Positions 25,359-32,767 are shown, counted from the stretch's first letter. The stretch is DNA of 41,135 nucleotides from Lachnospiraceae bacterium (GCA_022792835.1 JAAWBT010000045.1:1-41135), one strand, 5' to 3'. Notes: generated by a model from the letters alone, not told the origin. Numbers and translations are program-made.

Positions 25359-26279
25359 ATGAAAAAGGGTTATTCAACTATTCTTTTTGGGACAATCCTT
25401 CTCTTTTTGTTTCCGTATATATTTACTTTGTTCGTGAGTGGGAGCATTTCAGAGGAACCAAAGGAAATCGCGAAGAGCGGGAAAAATGTGGTCCGGGAAG
25501 GACCTTACGGAAAAGAAGAGATTGATCTGGAAGAGTACGTTCTTGGCGTGGCGGCCTCGCAGCTTCCGGGGGACTATGAAAAGGAAGCAGTCAAGGTGCA
25601 GGTAATTCTTGCCAGGACCTATCTTTACAAGGCGGCGGGAGGAGCGGACAAGATTCTGGAATCAGATTTATACTGTACCTACCTGGACCGGGCGGGGAGA
25701 GAGAAGGAGTGGGGGGATCAATTTGTCGAATATGAGGGAAAATTTGAGGCGGCGGCCTCGGAGACAGCGGGACAGGTGATCCTCTATGAAGGGAATTTGG
25801 CGGATGCCATGTTTCACCGCGCCAGCGGAGGAATGACCAGGGAAGGGGGGGAAGGGTTCCCCTATTTAAAAAGCGTAGACAGCGGCAGTGATGTGGATAT
25901 GGAAAATTATGTGACCATCAAAGAATATTCAGAGGCAGAGCTTGTAAAAGGGATTGGCGGTATTCGGGGACAAAATCTGGGATCAGGAGAAGCGCTCGGG
26001 CTACAGATTGTATCCAGGGACAGCGCAGGCTATGTCACACAGGTCATGGTGGGGGCAGAAGAATATACAGGTGAGGAAGTGATGGCAGCTCTTTCTCTTC
26101 CATCCCCGGCATTTTCTGTCTCTCAGACAGAAAGCGGCCTTAAATTTGTGAGCAAAGGTTCGGGCCACGGTTACGGCCTGAGCCAATGGGGAGCCAACAA
26201 ACTGGCCAGAGAGGGAAAGGATGCCATGACGATTCTGAATTATTATTTTCAGAATATCACGGTAGAAACTCCTGGCTAA
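25359..26279 (+). CDS. spoIID: Stage II sporulation protein D (SpoIID/LytB-type lytic enzyme)
   Basis: A 306-residue membrane-anchored protein. Residues 8-27 form a single hydrophobic anchor; the SpoIID domain follows with LEEYVLGVAASQLP (catalytic Glu region), AVKVQVILARTYLYK, FHRASGGMT and the late motif SKGSGHGYGLSQWGANKLA. SpoIID is a lytic transglycosylase acting with SpoIIP and SpoIIM in the mother cell to thin septal peptidoglycan and drive engulfment. The ATG at 25359 is chosen for its AAAGGAG site and the anchor; a TTG 14 codons earlier lies inside the hairpin. The spoIIQ-like gene follows in the order seen in Clostridia. Confidence 0.9.
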   Translation: MKKGYSTILFGTILLFLFPYIFTLFVSGSISEEPKEIAKSGKNVVREGPYGKEEIDLEEYVLGVAASQLPGDYEKEAVKVQVILARTYLYKAAGGADKILESDLYCTYLDRAGREKEWGDQFVEYEGKFEAAASETAGQVILYEGNLADAMFHRASGGMTREGGEGFPYLKSVDSGSDVDMENYVTIKEYSEAELVKGIGGIRGQNLGSGEALGLQIVSRDSAGYVTQVMVGAEEYTGEEVMAALSLPSPAFSVSQTESGLKFVSKGSGHGYGLSQWGANKLAREGKDAMTILNYYFQNITVETPG

Positions 26280-26302
26280 CCAGAAATGCCCAGTTAATTT
26301 TT

Positions 26303-26331
26303 GAATAGGACACGGTAATCGGGCAAGAATA
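26303..26331 (+). promoter_or_regulatory. Sigma-F type sporulation promoter candidate for the spoIIQ-like gene
   Basis: GGCAAGAATA (26322-26331) fits the forespore sigma-F -10 pattern GGNRANANTW at every position. Upstream is GAATA (26303-26307), close to GYATA, with a 14-base spacer, slightly short. spoIIQ is sigma-F controlled in B. subtilis. Confidence 0.45.
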
Positions 26332-26348
26332 ATACCGAGGTGATTATC

Positions 26349-27152
26349 GTGAAAAAGAAACAAGGATTGCTGGTCATGCTGCTGGGGTGTCTTGTTACCG
26401 TGAGTGCCATTGCCGGAGTTCTGGTATGGCAGGGAGCGGGCAAGAAGGATGAAGAGAATCGTCAATATGCCGAGACGGACGGTTCTTCAGAACAACTCTT
26501 ATGGAATGACGAAGAAACGACAGGTACAAAAGAAGAGACGACGAAAGCCGTGACAGAGACAAAAGAGACAGTGAAAGAAGCAAGAGAGACGACGCCTGCG
26601 GAGACAAAAGAGAGGGAAGAGACGACTTCCGCTCTGGAGGCCCGCCATGAAACGGAGAGCGCGACACAAGAGGAGGAAGCTCCTTCAGAGGCTCCGGCAG
26701 CCGTATCTCAGGTGCAGACCGTAAACTTTCAGGCAGAGAACGGCCTTTTGTGGCCGGCCCAGGGCAATGTCATTATGGAATACTCCATGGACAAGACCGT
26801 CTATTTCCCAACGCTGGATCTGTACAAATGTAATCCGGCGGTGTTGATCCAGGGAGAGGTTGGAATGCCGGTAAATGCAGCCGCAGACTCCATTGTGAAA
26901 GTGGTGGGAACGGATGCAGAGATCGGACATTATGTGACTCTGGATCTTGGAAACGGATACGAGCTTACCTATGGGCAGCTTGCCGAGCCCCAAGTGAATC
27001 CTGGTGATTATCTGGAAGCGGGGGCCCAGGTTGGAACGCTTGCCGAACCCACCAAGTATTATGTGGTGGAGGGGGTCAATCTGTATCTTCGGATGACCAA
27101 GGACGGCGCCTCCATTGATCCGCTGGATTTTGTGGATTACGCAGAGGACTGA
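26349..27152 (+). CDS. SpoIIQ-like protein, M23 peptidase fold without metal ligands
   Basis: A 267-residue protein with one N-terminal membrane segment (residues about 6-26), a long Thr/Glu/Lys/Ala-rich linker (about 35-120) and a C-terminal M23/LytM-like domain (about 130-260). The fold is visible in GMPVNAAADSIVKVVG, GHYVTLDLGNGYELTYGQL and YLRMTKDGASIDPLDFV. The zinc-binding residues are absent: the first His-x3-Asp place reads without His, and the YxHL and LHFE places read YGQL and LYLR. SpoIIQ in the forespore pairs with SpoIIIAH across the septum to form a channel during engulfment. The GTG at 26349 follows GAGG at good spacing; a GTG three codons earlier would use the same site less well. 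Confidence 0.75.
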   Translation: MKKKQGLLVMLLGCLVTVSAIAGVLVWQGAGKKDEENRQYAETDGSSEQLLWNDEETTGTKEETTKAVTETKETVKEARETTPAETKEREETTSALEARHETESATQEEEAPSEAPAAVSQVQTVNFQAENGLLWPAQGNVIMEYSMDKTVYFPTLDLYKCNPAVLIQGEVGMPVNAAADSIVKVVGTDAEIGHYVTLDLGNGYELTYGQLAEPQVNPGDYLEAGAQVGTLAEPTKYYVVEGVNLYLRMTKDGASIDPLDFVDYAED

Positions 27153-28069
27153 AATCGGAAGTTTTCTGCATGCGATGGCAAAAAGGCAGTCACAAGCAAA
27201 GATGTCTGTGACTGCCTTTTGGATGCGCCAAAGGCCTGTACCTTGTCCCAGGAACCATATGCGCATACGGTGGGCACAGAACTTTCATCAATCCACATGG
27301 CTGCGGAAATGTCTTTCACCTGTTTAAGATAAGCGCCGGTTGCAAACATATCTGCTGTAATTTCTTTCCCGGCCGTGACAGAAAACAGTCCCGCGATTCC
27401 GCTGTAATCGGCATCTGGATCGACGGGATTCGGATGATTGGGGTCAGCCCCCATATTAATCCAGTCCTCCAGATAGAAACAGGACGGGCCGACTGCACCG
27501 AATACCATTTTTACCGGAACAGGCGAGGTGTCGGCGTCGCGGTATGCGTACAACATGGCGAGGGTGTGACCCGCCGACCCGCCGGCTATCGCCATTTTGT
27601 CAATGGAGTATCCCAGCTTTTGGGCCTCGGCAATCACAAAGGGAATGCTCTCTCGGATTTCCACGGACTGGGTATACACATTGGCATTGGGGTTTTCCTC
27701 ACAAAACAGCGTATAGTTGATACTTGCCGCCACATAGCCTTTGGCGCAAAGCCACTGGAGCATTTCTGCGTCACCGCTCTTGTCGCCGCTGGTGAAGCCG
27801 CCTGGATGGAGATAGACCACAAGACCATAGTTTTCTCTGCCGGCGTCGGCGGGAACATAAAGGTCAAATTTGTTGGACTCTCCGTCTCCGTAGGAAAGGT
27901 CCGTATAGGCCGTTCCCATGGAGCTGTCCCAGTGGGCCGTATATTTTCCTCCAAAGGGATCGACTTTCATCTTCGCGACAGCGGAGATGACAAACGACGC
28001 CATAAAAGCGCTTACATAAATAAATCCCCACATCACACGTCTCCTCCTCTTCGTTTTTTCTTTATTCAT
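27137..28069 (-). CDS. Alpha/beta hydrolase (lipase/esterase type), apparently truncated at the 3' end
   Basis: A 310-residue frame. Residues 12-32 are a membrane anchor or signal; the hydrolase part has the oxyanion-hole motif YLHPGG (about 86-91) and the nucleophile elbow AGGSAGH (about 162-168), as in hormone-sensitive-lipase and related esterases. Normal members continue after the YGSWDKVQ-type strand (acid Asp) into a segment with the catalytic His in an SGHG-like motif. Here the last 26 residues (from about ASKR) are encoded by the spoIIQ terminator and the spoIIQ end, so the genuine C-terminus and His seem deleted. It is probably a pseudogene or non-catalytic. The start overlaps the small upstream gene (ATGA). 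Confidence 0.7.
   Translation of the reverse strand: MNKEKTKRRRRVMWGFIYVSAFMASFVISAVAKMKVDPFGGKYTAHWDSSMGTAYTDLSYGDGESNKFDLYVPADAGRENYGLVVYLHPGGFTSGDKSGDAEMLQWLCAKGYVAASINYTLFCEENPNANVYTQSVEIRESIPFVIAEAQKLGYSIDKMAIAGGSAGHTLAMLYAYRDADTSPVPVKMVFGAVGPSCFYLEDWINMGADPNHPNPVDPDADYSGIAGLFSVTAGKEITADMFATGAYLKQVKDISAAMWIDESSVPTVCAYGSWDKVQAFGASKRQSQTSLLVTAFLPSHAENFRFQSSA
27181..27220 (+). terminator. Terminator after the spoIIQ-like gene
   Basis: A perfect 14-base-pair stem (arms 27181-27194 and 27207-27220) ending in TTTT. The convergent hydrolase frame runs straight through it. Confidence 0.88.
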
Positions 28070-28200
28070 AGAAGGTTTCCCCCAAACAGGGTGCCGCCCA
28101 GCAGAAAATTCATCACGGCCCGCACTGAAAGCCGTCCCAGAACAGAGGCGGTGATGATAATTACAGCTAAAATGAGAATGCGTTTTTGTGTCAGTGTCAT
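28066..28200 (-). CDS. Small membrane protein, 44 residues
   Basis: A short frame starting MTLTQKRILILAV, with one hydrophobic stretch (residues about 8-20) and a Gly/Leu-rich end. The stop overlaps the hydrolase ATG (ATGA), and a GGAAGGGA site lies upstream of the ATG at 28200, so it is translated ahead of and coupled to the hydrolase. No family is recognised. It lies just behind the divergent promoter. Confidence 0.5.
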   Translation of the reverse strand: MTLTQKRILILAVIIITASVLGRLSVRAVMNFLLGGTLFGGNLL

Positions 28201-28254
28201 CTTCAATTCCCTTCCTTGACAGAATGATTTTCTTGTGTTACCATATGTTTCAAA

Positions 28255-28280
28255 TGTAACAGCGATACAAGTGTAACAGC
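28255..28280. promoter_or_regulatory. Probable TetR operator: TGTAACAGC direct repeats
   Basis: TGTAACAGC occurs at 28255-28263 and 28272-28280, 17 bases apart, with a TGTTAC at 28236-28241 in the opposite sense. The second copy overlaps the -10 of the leftward promoter. The next gene rightward is a TetR-type regulator, so auto- and cross-regulation of the hydrolase pair is likely. Confidence 0.55.
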
Positions 28281-28298
28281 AATAATCATAGTTGTCAA
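28270..28298 (-). promoter_or_regulatory. Sigma-A promoter of the small-protein/hydrolase pair
   Basis: On the minus strand, TTGACA (28293-28298), 17 bases, TACACT (28270-28275). It overlaps the putative operator repeats. Confidence 0.7.
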
Positions 28299-28312
28299 CA
28301 GGGGTAGAAAAA

Positions 28313-28855
28313 ATGGAACAGAAAGGGAAAAGTGTTTCACCATTCAGCAGTGAGAGCCGCAACGCTTATGTGTTGGAGCATCTTACGGATGCCTTGCTGA
28401 CGCTGCTGGCAGAAAAACCAATCAATGAGATTTCCATCAGCGAATTGTGTAATGTGGCCGGTGTGGGCCGGACATCCTTTTACCGAAATTTTGAGACAAA
28501 AGAAGAGATCCTGAAGACGCATATAACGCATTTATTTCGGAGCTGGGTGAATGAGTGGGAAAATATCCCCGGGTTCCCTTTAGACAAAGGGATTTATCAG
28601 ATGTTCTCCCACTTTGAAATGAACCGCGACTTTTACAGCCTGCTCAACAAAAGAGGACTGGTTTATCTTCTGAAAGACATTATTTTAGATTTGTGCGGCT
28701 TTAATCCGGATCAGGAGGTGATCGCCGCCTATTCCTCCGCTTATGTCGCGTTCTTTTTATACGGATGGATTGAAGTTTGGTTCCGGCGCGGGATGAGGGA
28801 AACGGCAGATGAATTGGCGTCTTATTTAAGGGGTAACGTGAATGGCACAAGATAA
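28313..28855 (+). CDS. TetR/AcrR-family regulator, divergent from the hydrolase
   Basis: A 180-residue protein. The N-terminal helix-turn-helix has ALLTLLAEKPINEISISELC then VAGVGRTSFYRNFETKEEIL (residues about 30-65), the TetR signature; the C-terminal ligand domain is all helical. TetR proteins usually repress a neighbouring divergent gene until a ligand binds. The ATG at 28313 has a weak AGGGG site; a TTG seven codons upstream lies in the operator region and is less likely. It is transcribed away from the hydrolase pair. Confidence 0.88.
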   Translation: MEQKGKSVSPFSSESRNAYVLEHLTDALLTLLAEKPINEISISELCNVAGVGRTSFYRNFETKEEILKTHITHLFRSWVNEWENIPGFPLDKGIYQMFSHFEMNRDFYSLLNKRGLVYLLKDIILDLCGFNPDQEVIAAYSSAYVAFFLYGWIEVWFRRGMRETADELASYLRGNVNGTR

Positions 28856-28978
28856 GAGAATTATTTCAATACAACACGCACCTGAGTATGGTTTTGCGTT
28901 GCGTTCTTCGCGGGAGCGTGGATCAAAATGCAGTCAGGTGGTGTCGGTAACCGTTAAATGTAAATGAGGATGCAGACT

Positions 28979-29575
28979 ATGGCTCGAAAAAATACAAGAA
29001 ACACCAGAGGAAAAATCGTAAATGCTGCCTGGAAGCTTTTCTACGAACAAGGTTATGAGGATACGACGGTAGAGGAGATCATTGCCCTGTCCCAGACGTC
29101 CAAAGGGTCGTTCTACCATTATTTTGATGGGAAGGATTCGCTGCTGAGCACACTGAGTACTTTATTTGATGAGAAATACGAAGAGCTTGAGAAGAATTTC
29201 CCGGAAGACATGAAAGCGATGGACAAGCTGCTGTTTCTCAATGGAGAATTATTTGGGATGATTGAGAACAGTATTTCTATGGAACTTTTGTCCAGACTTT
29301 TGTCTACGCAGCTTACGACAAACGGAGAGAAACATCTGATGGACCACAGCCGTACCTATTACCGGCTGCTGCGGAGGATCATCGCAAAGGGACAGGAAAA
29401 AGGAGAACTTGGGACAGCCCTTTCTGTGGGGGAGATGGTAAAACTTTATGCGCTCTGTGAACGGGCGCTGATGTATGACTGGTGCCTGTGTGCAGGGGAG
29501 TATTCTCTGAAACAGTATGCACTCCGGACTATGCCGGCTTTTCTGAGCGGATTTTTGATGAACAAAGAGGAATAG
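28979..29575 (+). CDS. TetR/AcrR-family regulator upstream of a PutP-type symporter
   Basis: A 198-residue protein starting MARKNTRNTRGKIVNAAWKL, with helix-turn-helix TTVEEIIALSQTSKGSFYHY near residue 28-47 followed by FDGKDSLL, a clear TetR pattern. The C-terminal helices are not recognised beyond the general fold. The ATG at 28979 is chosen because GAGG lies at suitable spacing; two ATG codons a few bases upstream are in frame and cannot be fully excluded. It is not close in sequence to the TetR gene at 28313. The symporter 272 bases downstream, with repeats in front, is the likely target. Confidence 0.88.
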   Translation: MARKNTRNTRGKIVNAAWKLFYEQGYEDTTVEEIIALSQTSKGSFYHYFDGKDSLLSTLSTLFDEKYEELEKNFPEDMKAMDKLLFLNGELFGMIENSISMELLSRLLSTQLTTNGEKHLMDHSRTYYRLLRRIIAKGQEKGELGTALSVGEMVKLYALCERALMYDWCLCAGEYSLKQYALRTMPAFLSGFLMNKEE

Positions 29576-29669
29576 AAGACGGTTGGTTTTTCAATGGGCT
29601 TTCCGTTTTATAGATTTTGAAGATATGAAACAGTTTTTATAATTCTCTATCATGAAATAAGAATCGTAC

Positions 29670-29744
29670 AGTCTATACTTCTCATGAATTAAAGAAGAAA
29701 TAGATGATTTATATTTAAAGAGTACAGGATATAGTCTATACTTC
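29670..29744 (+). repeat. Direct repeats AGTCTATACTTC upstream of the symporter
   Basis: The 12-base sequence occurs at 29670-29681 and 29733-29744, 63 bases start to start, about six helical turns. The second copy is 9 bases before the -35 of the symporter promoter. Likely a regulator site. Confidence 0.65.
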
Positions 29745-29752
29745 GTTCTCTA

Positions 29753-29781
29753 TTGCGTCTGGAAATAAATCATGTTATACT
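29753..29781 (+). promoter_or_regulatory. Sigma-A promoter of the PutP-type symporter
   Basis: TTGCGT (29753-29758), 17 bases, TATACT (29776-29781), 66 bases before the ATG. Confidence 0.65.
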
Positions 29782-29847
29782 AAAACGGCTGTCCGGGATT
29801 GGCTGCCACGGATGGCATTGGCAAAAGGAGAGACAAAGGAGAGAAGT

Positions 29848-31386
29848 ATGAGTGTAGAACAGATTTGTATTCTTGTTGCGATTATCGTATATCTGGCGGG
29901 TATGCTGTATGTGGGATTTTATTCCAACAAAAAGGGCAGCGGCAACAGCGCCGGAGATTTTTATCTGGGAGGGAGGAAACTTGGCCCTCTGGTGACGGCC
30001 ATGAGTGCAGAAGCGTCTGACATGAGCAGCTGGCTTTTGATGGGCCTGCCCGGAGTCGCCTATTTAAGCGGCATTGCAGATGCGGGCTGGACTGCCATCG
30101 GGCTTGCGGTGGGAACCTATTTCAATTGGCTGATCGTGTCAAAACGGCTGTACCGTTATTCGGTGAAAACGGAATCTATCACGATCCCGGATTTCTTTTC
30201 CCATCGTTACCGGGATAAGAAAAATGTATTGGCCTGTATTGCAGCCCTGGTCATTTTGATTTTCTTTATTCCCTACACGGCGTCCGGGTTTAAAGCCATC
30301 GGTACCTTGTTTAATACCCTGTTTGGTGTGGAATATCACCTGGCAATGATCATCGGCGCGGCTGTGGTTGTCGGGTACACGGTGATGGGCGGTTTTTTGG
30401 CGGTGTCCACCACAGACCTGATTCAGAGCATTGTCATGACTATTGCACTTATTGTCATTGTGTTTTTCGGAATCTCTTATGCGGGTGGATTCGGGGCTGT
30501 TGCGGAGAATGCGGGGAAACTGAATGGATACCTGAGTATGACGCAGATCCACAACGCGGCAGATAACACGGCAAGCCCTTACGGATTTTTAAATATTGCC
30601 TCCATGCTTGCCTGGGGCCTGGGGTACTTTGGGATGCCTCATATCCTGCTTCGGTTTATGGCGATTCGGGATGAGAAGGAGTTAAAGGTTTCCAGACGGA
30701 TCGGGAGCATCTGGGTGGTGATTGCCATGTTTGTGGCGATCTTAATCGGTGTGATCGGGAATGCAGTGACGGCTGCCGGACGGCTGCCGGAGCTTTCCGG
30801 AAGTGCAGAGGCAGAGACCGTGATCATCAGGCTGGCAGAAATCCTCAGTAAGAATGGGGTATTGCTGGCGCTTTTGGCAGGGATTATCATGGCTGGAATT
30901 CTGGCCTGTACCATGTCCACGGCGGACTCTCAGCTTTTGGCAGCGGCCTCCAGTGTGTCCCAGAATTTGTTACAGGATTTTCTTGGAATTAAAATGACCA
31001 CAAAGACAGCCATGCGGATTGCCCGTCTGACGGTACTTGGAATTGCAGTGATTGGAATCGGACTGGCCTGGAATCCGGACAGCTCTGTGTTCAAGATCGT
31101 GTCCTTTGCCTGGGCAGGCTTTGGCGCCGCCTTTGGCCCGGTCATGTTGTTTGCGCTGTTTTGGAAACGCAGCAACAAGTGGGGTGCACTGGCCGGAATG
31201 GTTGCCGGCGGAATCATGGTGTTTGTGTGGAAGTTTCTTGTCCGCCCCATGGGAGGATTCTGGGATATCTATGAGCTGCTTCCCGCATTTTTAGTGTCCT
31301 CAGCAGCAATTCTTATGGTATCCCTTGTGACGGCGCCTCCTTCCGAGGAAATCACAGAGGAGTTTGATTCTGTGAAACAAAAATAA
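29848..31386 (+). CDS. putP: Sodium/proline symporter PutP
   Basis: A 512-residue membrane protein of the sodium:solute symporter family with about 12-13 hydrophobic segments. Features: GDFYLGGRKLGPLVTAMSAE near residue 35 and ASDMSSWLLMGLPG (about 56-69), typical of PutP, then the family signature GYFGMPHILLRFMA near 260, and ACTMSTADSQLLAAASSVSQ (about 353-372). It imports a small solute, most likely proline, with sodium. The ATG at 29848 follows AAAGGAG; a start 12 codons earlier lacks a site. It stands alone between its promoter and a terminator. Proline as substrate is inferred from close wording to PutP. Confidence 0.92.
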   Translation: MSVEQICILVAIIVYLAGMLYVGFYSNKKGSGNSAGDFYLGGRKLGPLVTAMSAEASDMSSWLLMGLPGVAYLSGIADAGWTAIGLAVGTYFNWLIVSKRLYRYSVKTESITIPDFFSHRYRDKKNVLACIAALVILIFFIPYTASGFKAIGTLFNTLFGVEYHLAMIIGAAVVVGYTVMGGFLAVSTTDLIQSIVMTIALIVIVFFGISYAGGFGAVAENAGKLNGYLSMTQIHNAADNTASPYGFLNIASMLAWGLGYFGMPHILLRFMAIRDEKELKVSRRIGSIWVVIAMFVAILIGVIGNAVTAAGRLPELSGSAEAETVIIRLAEILSKNGVLLALLAGIIMAGILACTMSTADSQLLAAASSVSQNLLQDFLGIKMTTKTAMRIARLTVLGIAVIGIGLAWNPDSSVFKIVSFAWAGFGAAFGPVMLFALFWKRSNKWGALAGMVAGGIMVFVWKFLVRPMGGFWDIYELLPAFLVSSAAILMVSLVTAPPSEEITEEFDSVKQK

Positions 31387-31427
31387 AAATCAGATGTGCA
31401 GATGTGGATTTAAAAAGACCACATAAA

Positions 31428-31479
31428 ATCGGCTGTTTTCTCTCCGGGATATATCTGGAGGGAGAGCAGCTGATTTTTA
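31428..31479 (+). terminator. Terminator after putP
   Basis: ATCGGCTG-tttt-CTCTCC pairs with GGAGAG-CAGCTGAT (arms about 31428-31445 and 31461-31474), then TTTTT. It lies in the 358-base gap before flagellin, which also holds the sigma-28 type promoter and leader described separately. Confidence 0.75.
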
Positions 31480-31598
31480 AGTGCTGAAAATTCTTCTAAA
31501 CTACGATGTTTTGGGAGAGGTTAATATTGAAAAAAACGGTTTTCCTGTTCCCTGAGACAGCTTCCGGAAAATTTACAGAGAAAATTTCAAAAATCCCC

Positions 31599-31625
31599 TT
31601 ATTCTTTCTTTTGGTCTGCCGATAA
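31599..31625 (+). promoter_or_regulatory. Sigma-28 type promoter of flagellin
   Basis: TTAT (31599-31602), 15 bases and GCCGATAA (31618-31625), an exact sigma-28 -10. About 120 bases lie between the -10 and the flagellin ATG, giving a leader of roughly 110 bases. Confidence 0.85.
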
Positions 31626-31631
31626 TCTAAT

Positions 31632-31744
31632 TGTAAAATAAAAAATGAGTCAGCCCCGGTATGATAGATGCAGGGCCCGCGTCAAAAGTACTGTCAGGGA
31701 CAGGGAGGTCGCTGAGAGACTGACTACAACAAGGAGGTAAATGT
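31632..31744 (+). promoter_or_regulatory. Flagellin mRNA leader with possible CsrA sites
   Basis: The leader has a small hairpin CTGTC-AGG-GACAG (31691-31703) with GGA at its edge (31698-31700), a GGA at 31704-31706 and a GGA in the ribosome site AAGGAGG (31731-31737). AGTCAG (31648-31653) could pair with CTGACT (31720-31725), closing the whole leader. In B. subtilis CsrA binds two such sites in hag, one over the ribosome site. csrA and fliW are in this window. Confidence 0.5.
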
Positions 31745-32587
31745 ATGCAGATTCAACATAATATTCAGGCTATCAACTCTAGTAGAAACTTAGGTATCAA
31801 TAACAAGGCTCTGGCTAAGAACTTAGAGAAACTGTCCTCCGGTTACAGAATCAACCGTGCAGGCGATGACGCTGCTGGTCTTGCTATTTCCGAGCAGATG
31901 AGAAGCCAGATCAATGGTCTGAACCAGGCTGCTACCAACGCACAGGATGCCATCGGTCTGATCCAGACGGCTGAAGGTGCTCTGACAGAAGTTCACTCCA
32001 TGCTTCAGCGTATGGTTACCCTGGCTACCCAGTCCGCTAACGCAACCATGAACTCTACTTCCTGGGGCAACATCCAGACTGAGTATGACGCTCTGGTAGC
32101 TGAGATTGACCGTATTGCAAACTACACAGACTTCAACGGTACGAAGCCTCTGACCGCGACTCCTCAGGCAGGCAAAACCAGTCTGACATTCCAGATTGGA
32201 CCGACTGCACAGGAAACGATTTCCATGAAGGCTTCCAGCATGGCTGCTAGCGCCATTTTGGGCAATGCAAAGGCAACAGGAGCAAGTGGTGCCATCAGTA
32301 CCAGAGAGATGGCTAATAAGAACCTTAAGAACATCAATTCTGCTATCAATAAGGTATCTACCTACCGCGCAAGCCTCGGTGCTATCCAGAACCGTCTGGA
32401 GCATACGGTTAACAGCTTGAAGGTTACTTCTGAGAACATTCAGGATGCTGAGAGCCGTATCCGCGATACCAATATGCCTGATGAGATTACATCCTTCACC
32501 AAGAACAACATCCTGCTGCAGGCTGCACAGTCCATGTTGTCTCAGGCCAATGCTGTACCTCAGGGCGTCCTGAGTCTGTTAGGCTAA
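31745..32587 (+). CDS. hag: Flagellin
   Basis: A 280-residue flagellin, short for the family. The N-terminal D0/D1 helices read QIQHNIQAINSSRNLGINN and LEKLSSGYRINRAGDDAAG; LQRMVTLATQSANAT follows at about 87-101, then a small variable middle (about 135-195) and the C-terminal D1/D0 helix ending SQANAVPQGVLSLLG. It is the main filament subunit, exported unfolded by the type III apparatus with FliS. The ATG follows AAGGAGG. Codon choice is even and biased to C/T endings compared with neighbours, as expected of a very highly expressed gene. Ser/Thr-rich middle residues could carry glycans, and two glycosyltransferase genes follow. Confidence 0.97.
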   Translation: MQIQHNIQAINSSRNLGINNKALAKNLEKLSSGYRINRAGDDAAGLAISEQMRSQINGLNQAATNAQDAIGLIQTAEGALTEVHSMLQRMVTLATQSANATMNSTSWGNIQTEYDALVAEIDRIANYTDFNGTKPLTATPQAGKTSLTFQIGPTAQETISMKASSMAASAILGNAKATGASGAISTREMANKNLKNINSAINKVSTYRASLGAIQNRLEHTVNSLKVTSENIQDAESRIRDTNMPDEITSFTKNNILLQAAQSMLSQANAVPQGVLSLLG

Positions 32588-32642
32588 TTCTGACAGTTCT
32601 TACGGAAGATGATGTAAAAGCAACTGCATAGTATGAAGAATG

Positions 32643-32680
32643 AGGCCATCCCGGAGTTTCGGCTGTGGGGTGGCCTTTTC
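32643..32680 (+). terminator. Terminator after flagellin
   Basis: AGGCCATCCC (32643-32652) pairs with GGGGTGGCCT (32667-32676, one G-T pair), followed by TTTT. Confidence 0.9.
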
Positions 32681-32767
32681 TTATGAAAGACCTGGTAAAA
32701 TATACTGTACCAGAATGTACTCTGTACGGTGATCTGTTTTGCCGGAGGTTTGCAGGAGGAGATATCT

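Noticed and set aside
27434-28219. A 261-codon plus-strand frame opposite the hydrolase
   Set aside because: The minus strand carries HPGG and GGSAG motifs and a promoter; the plus frame has no ribosome site or family pattern.
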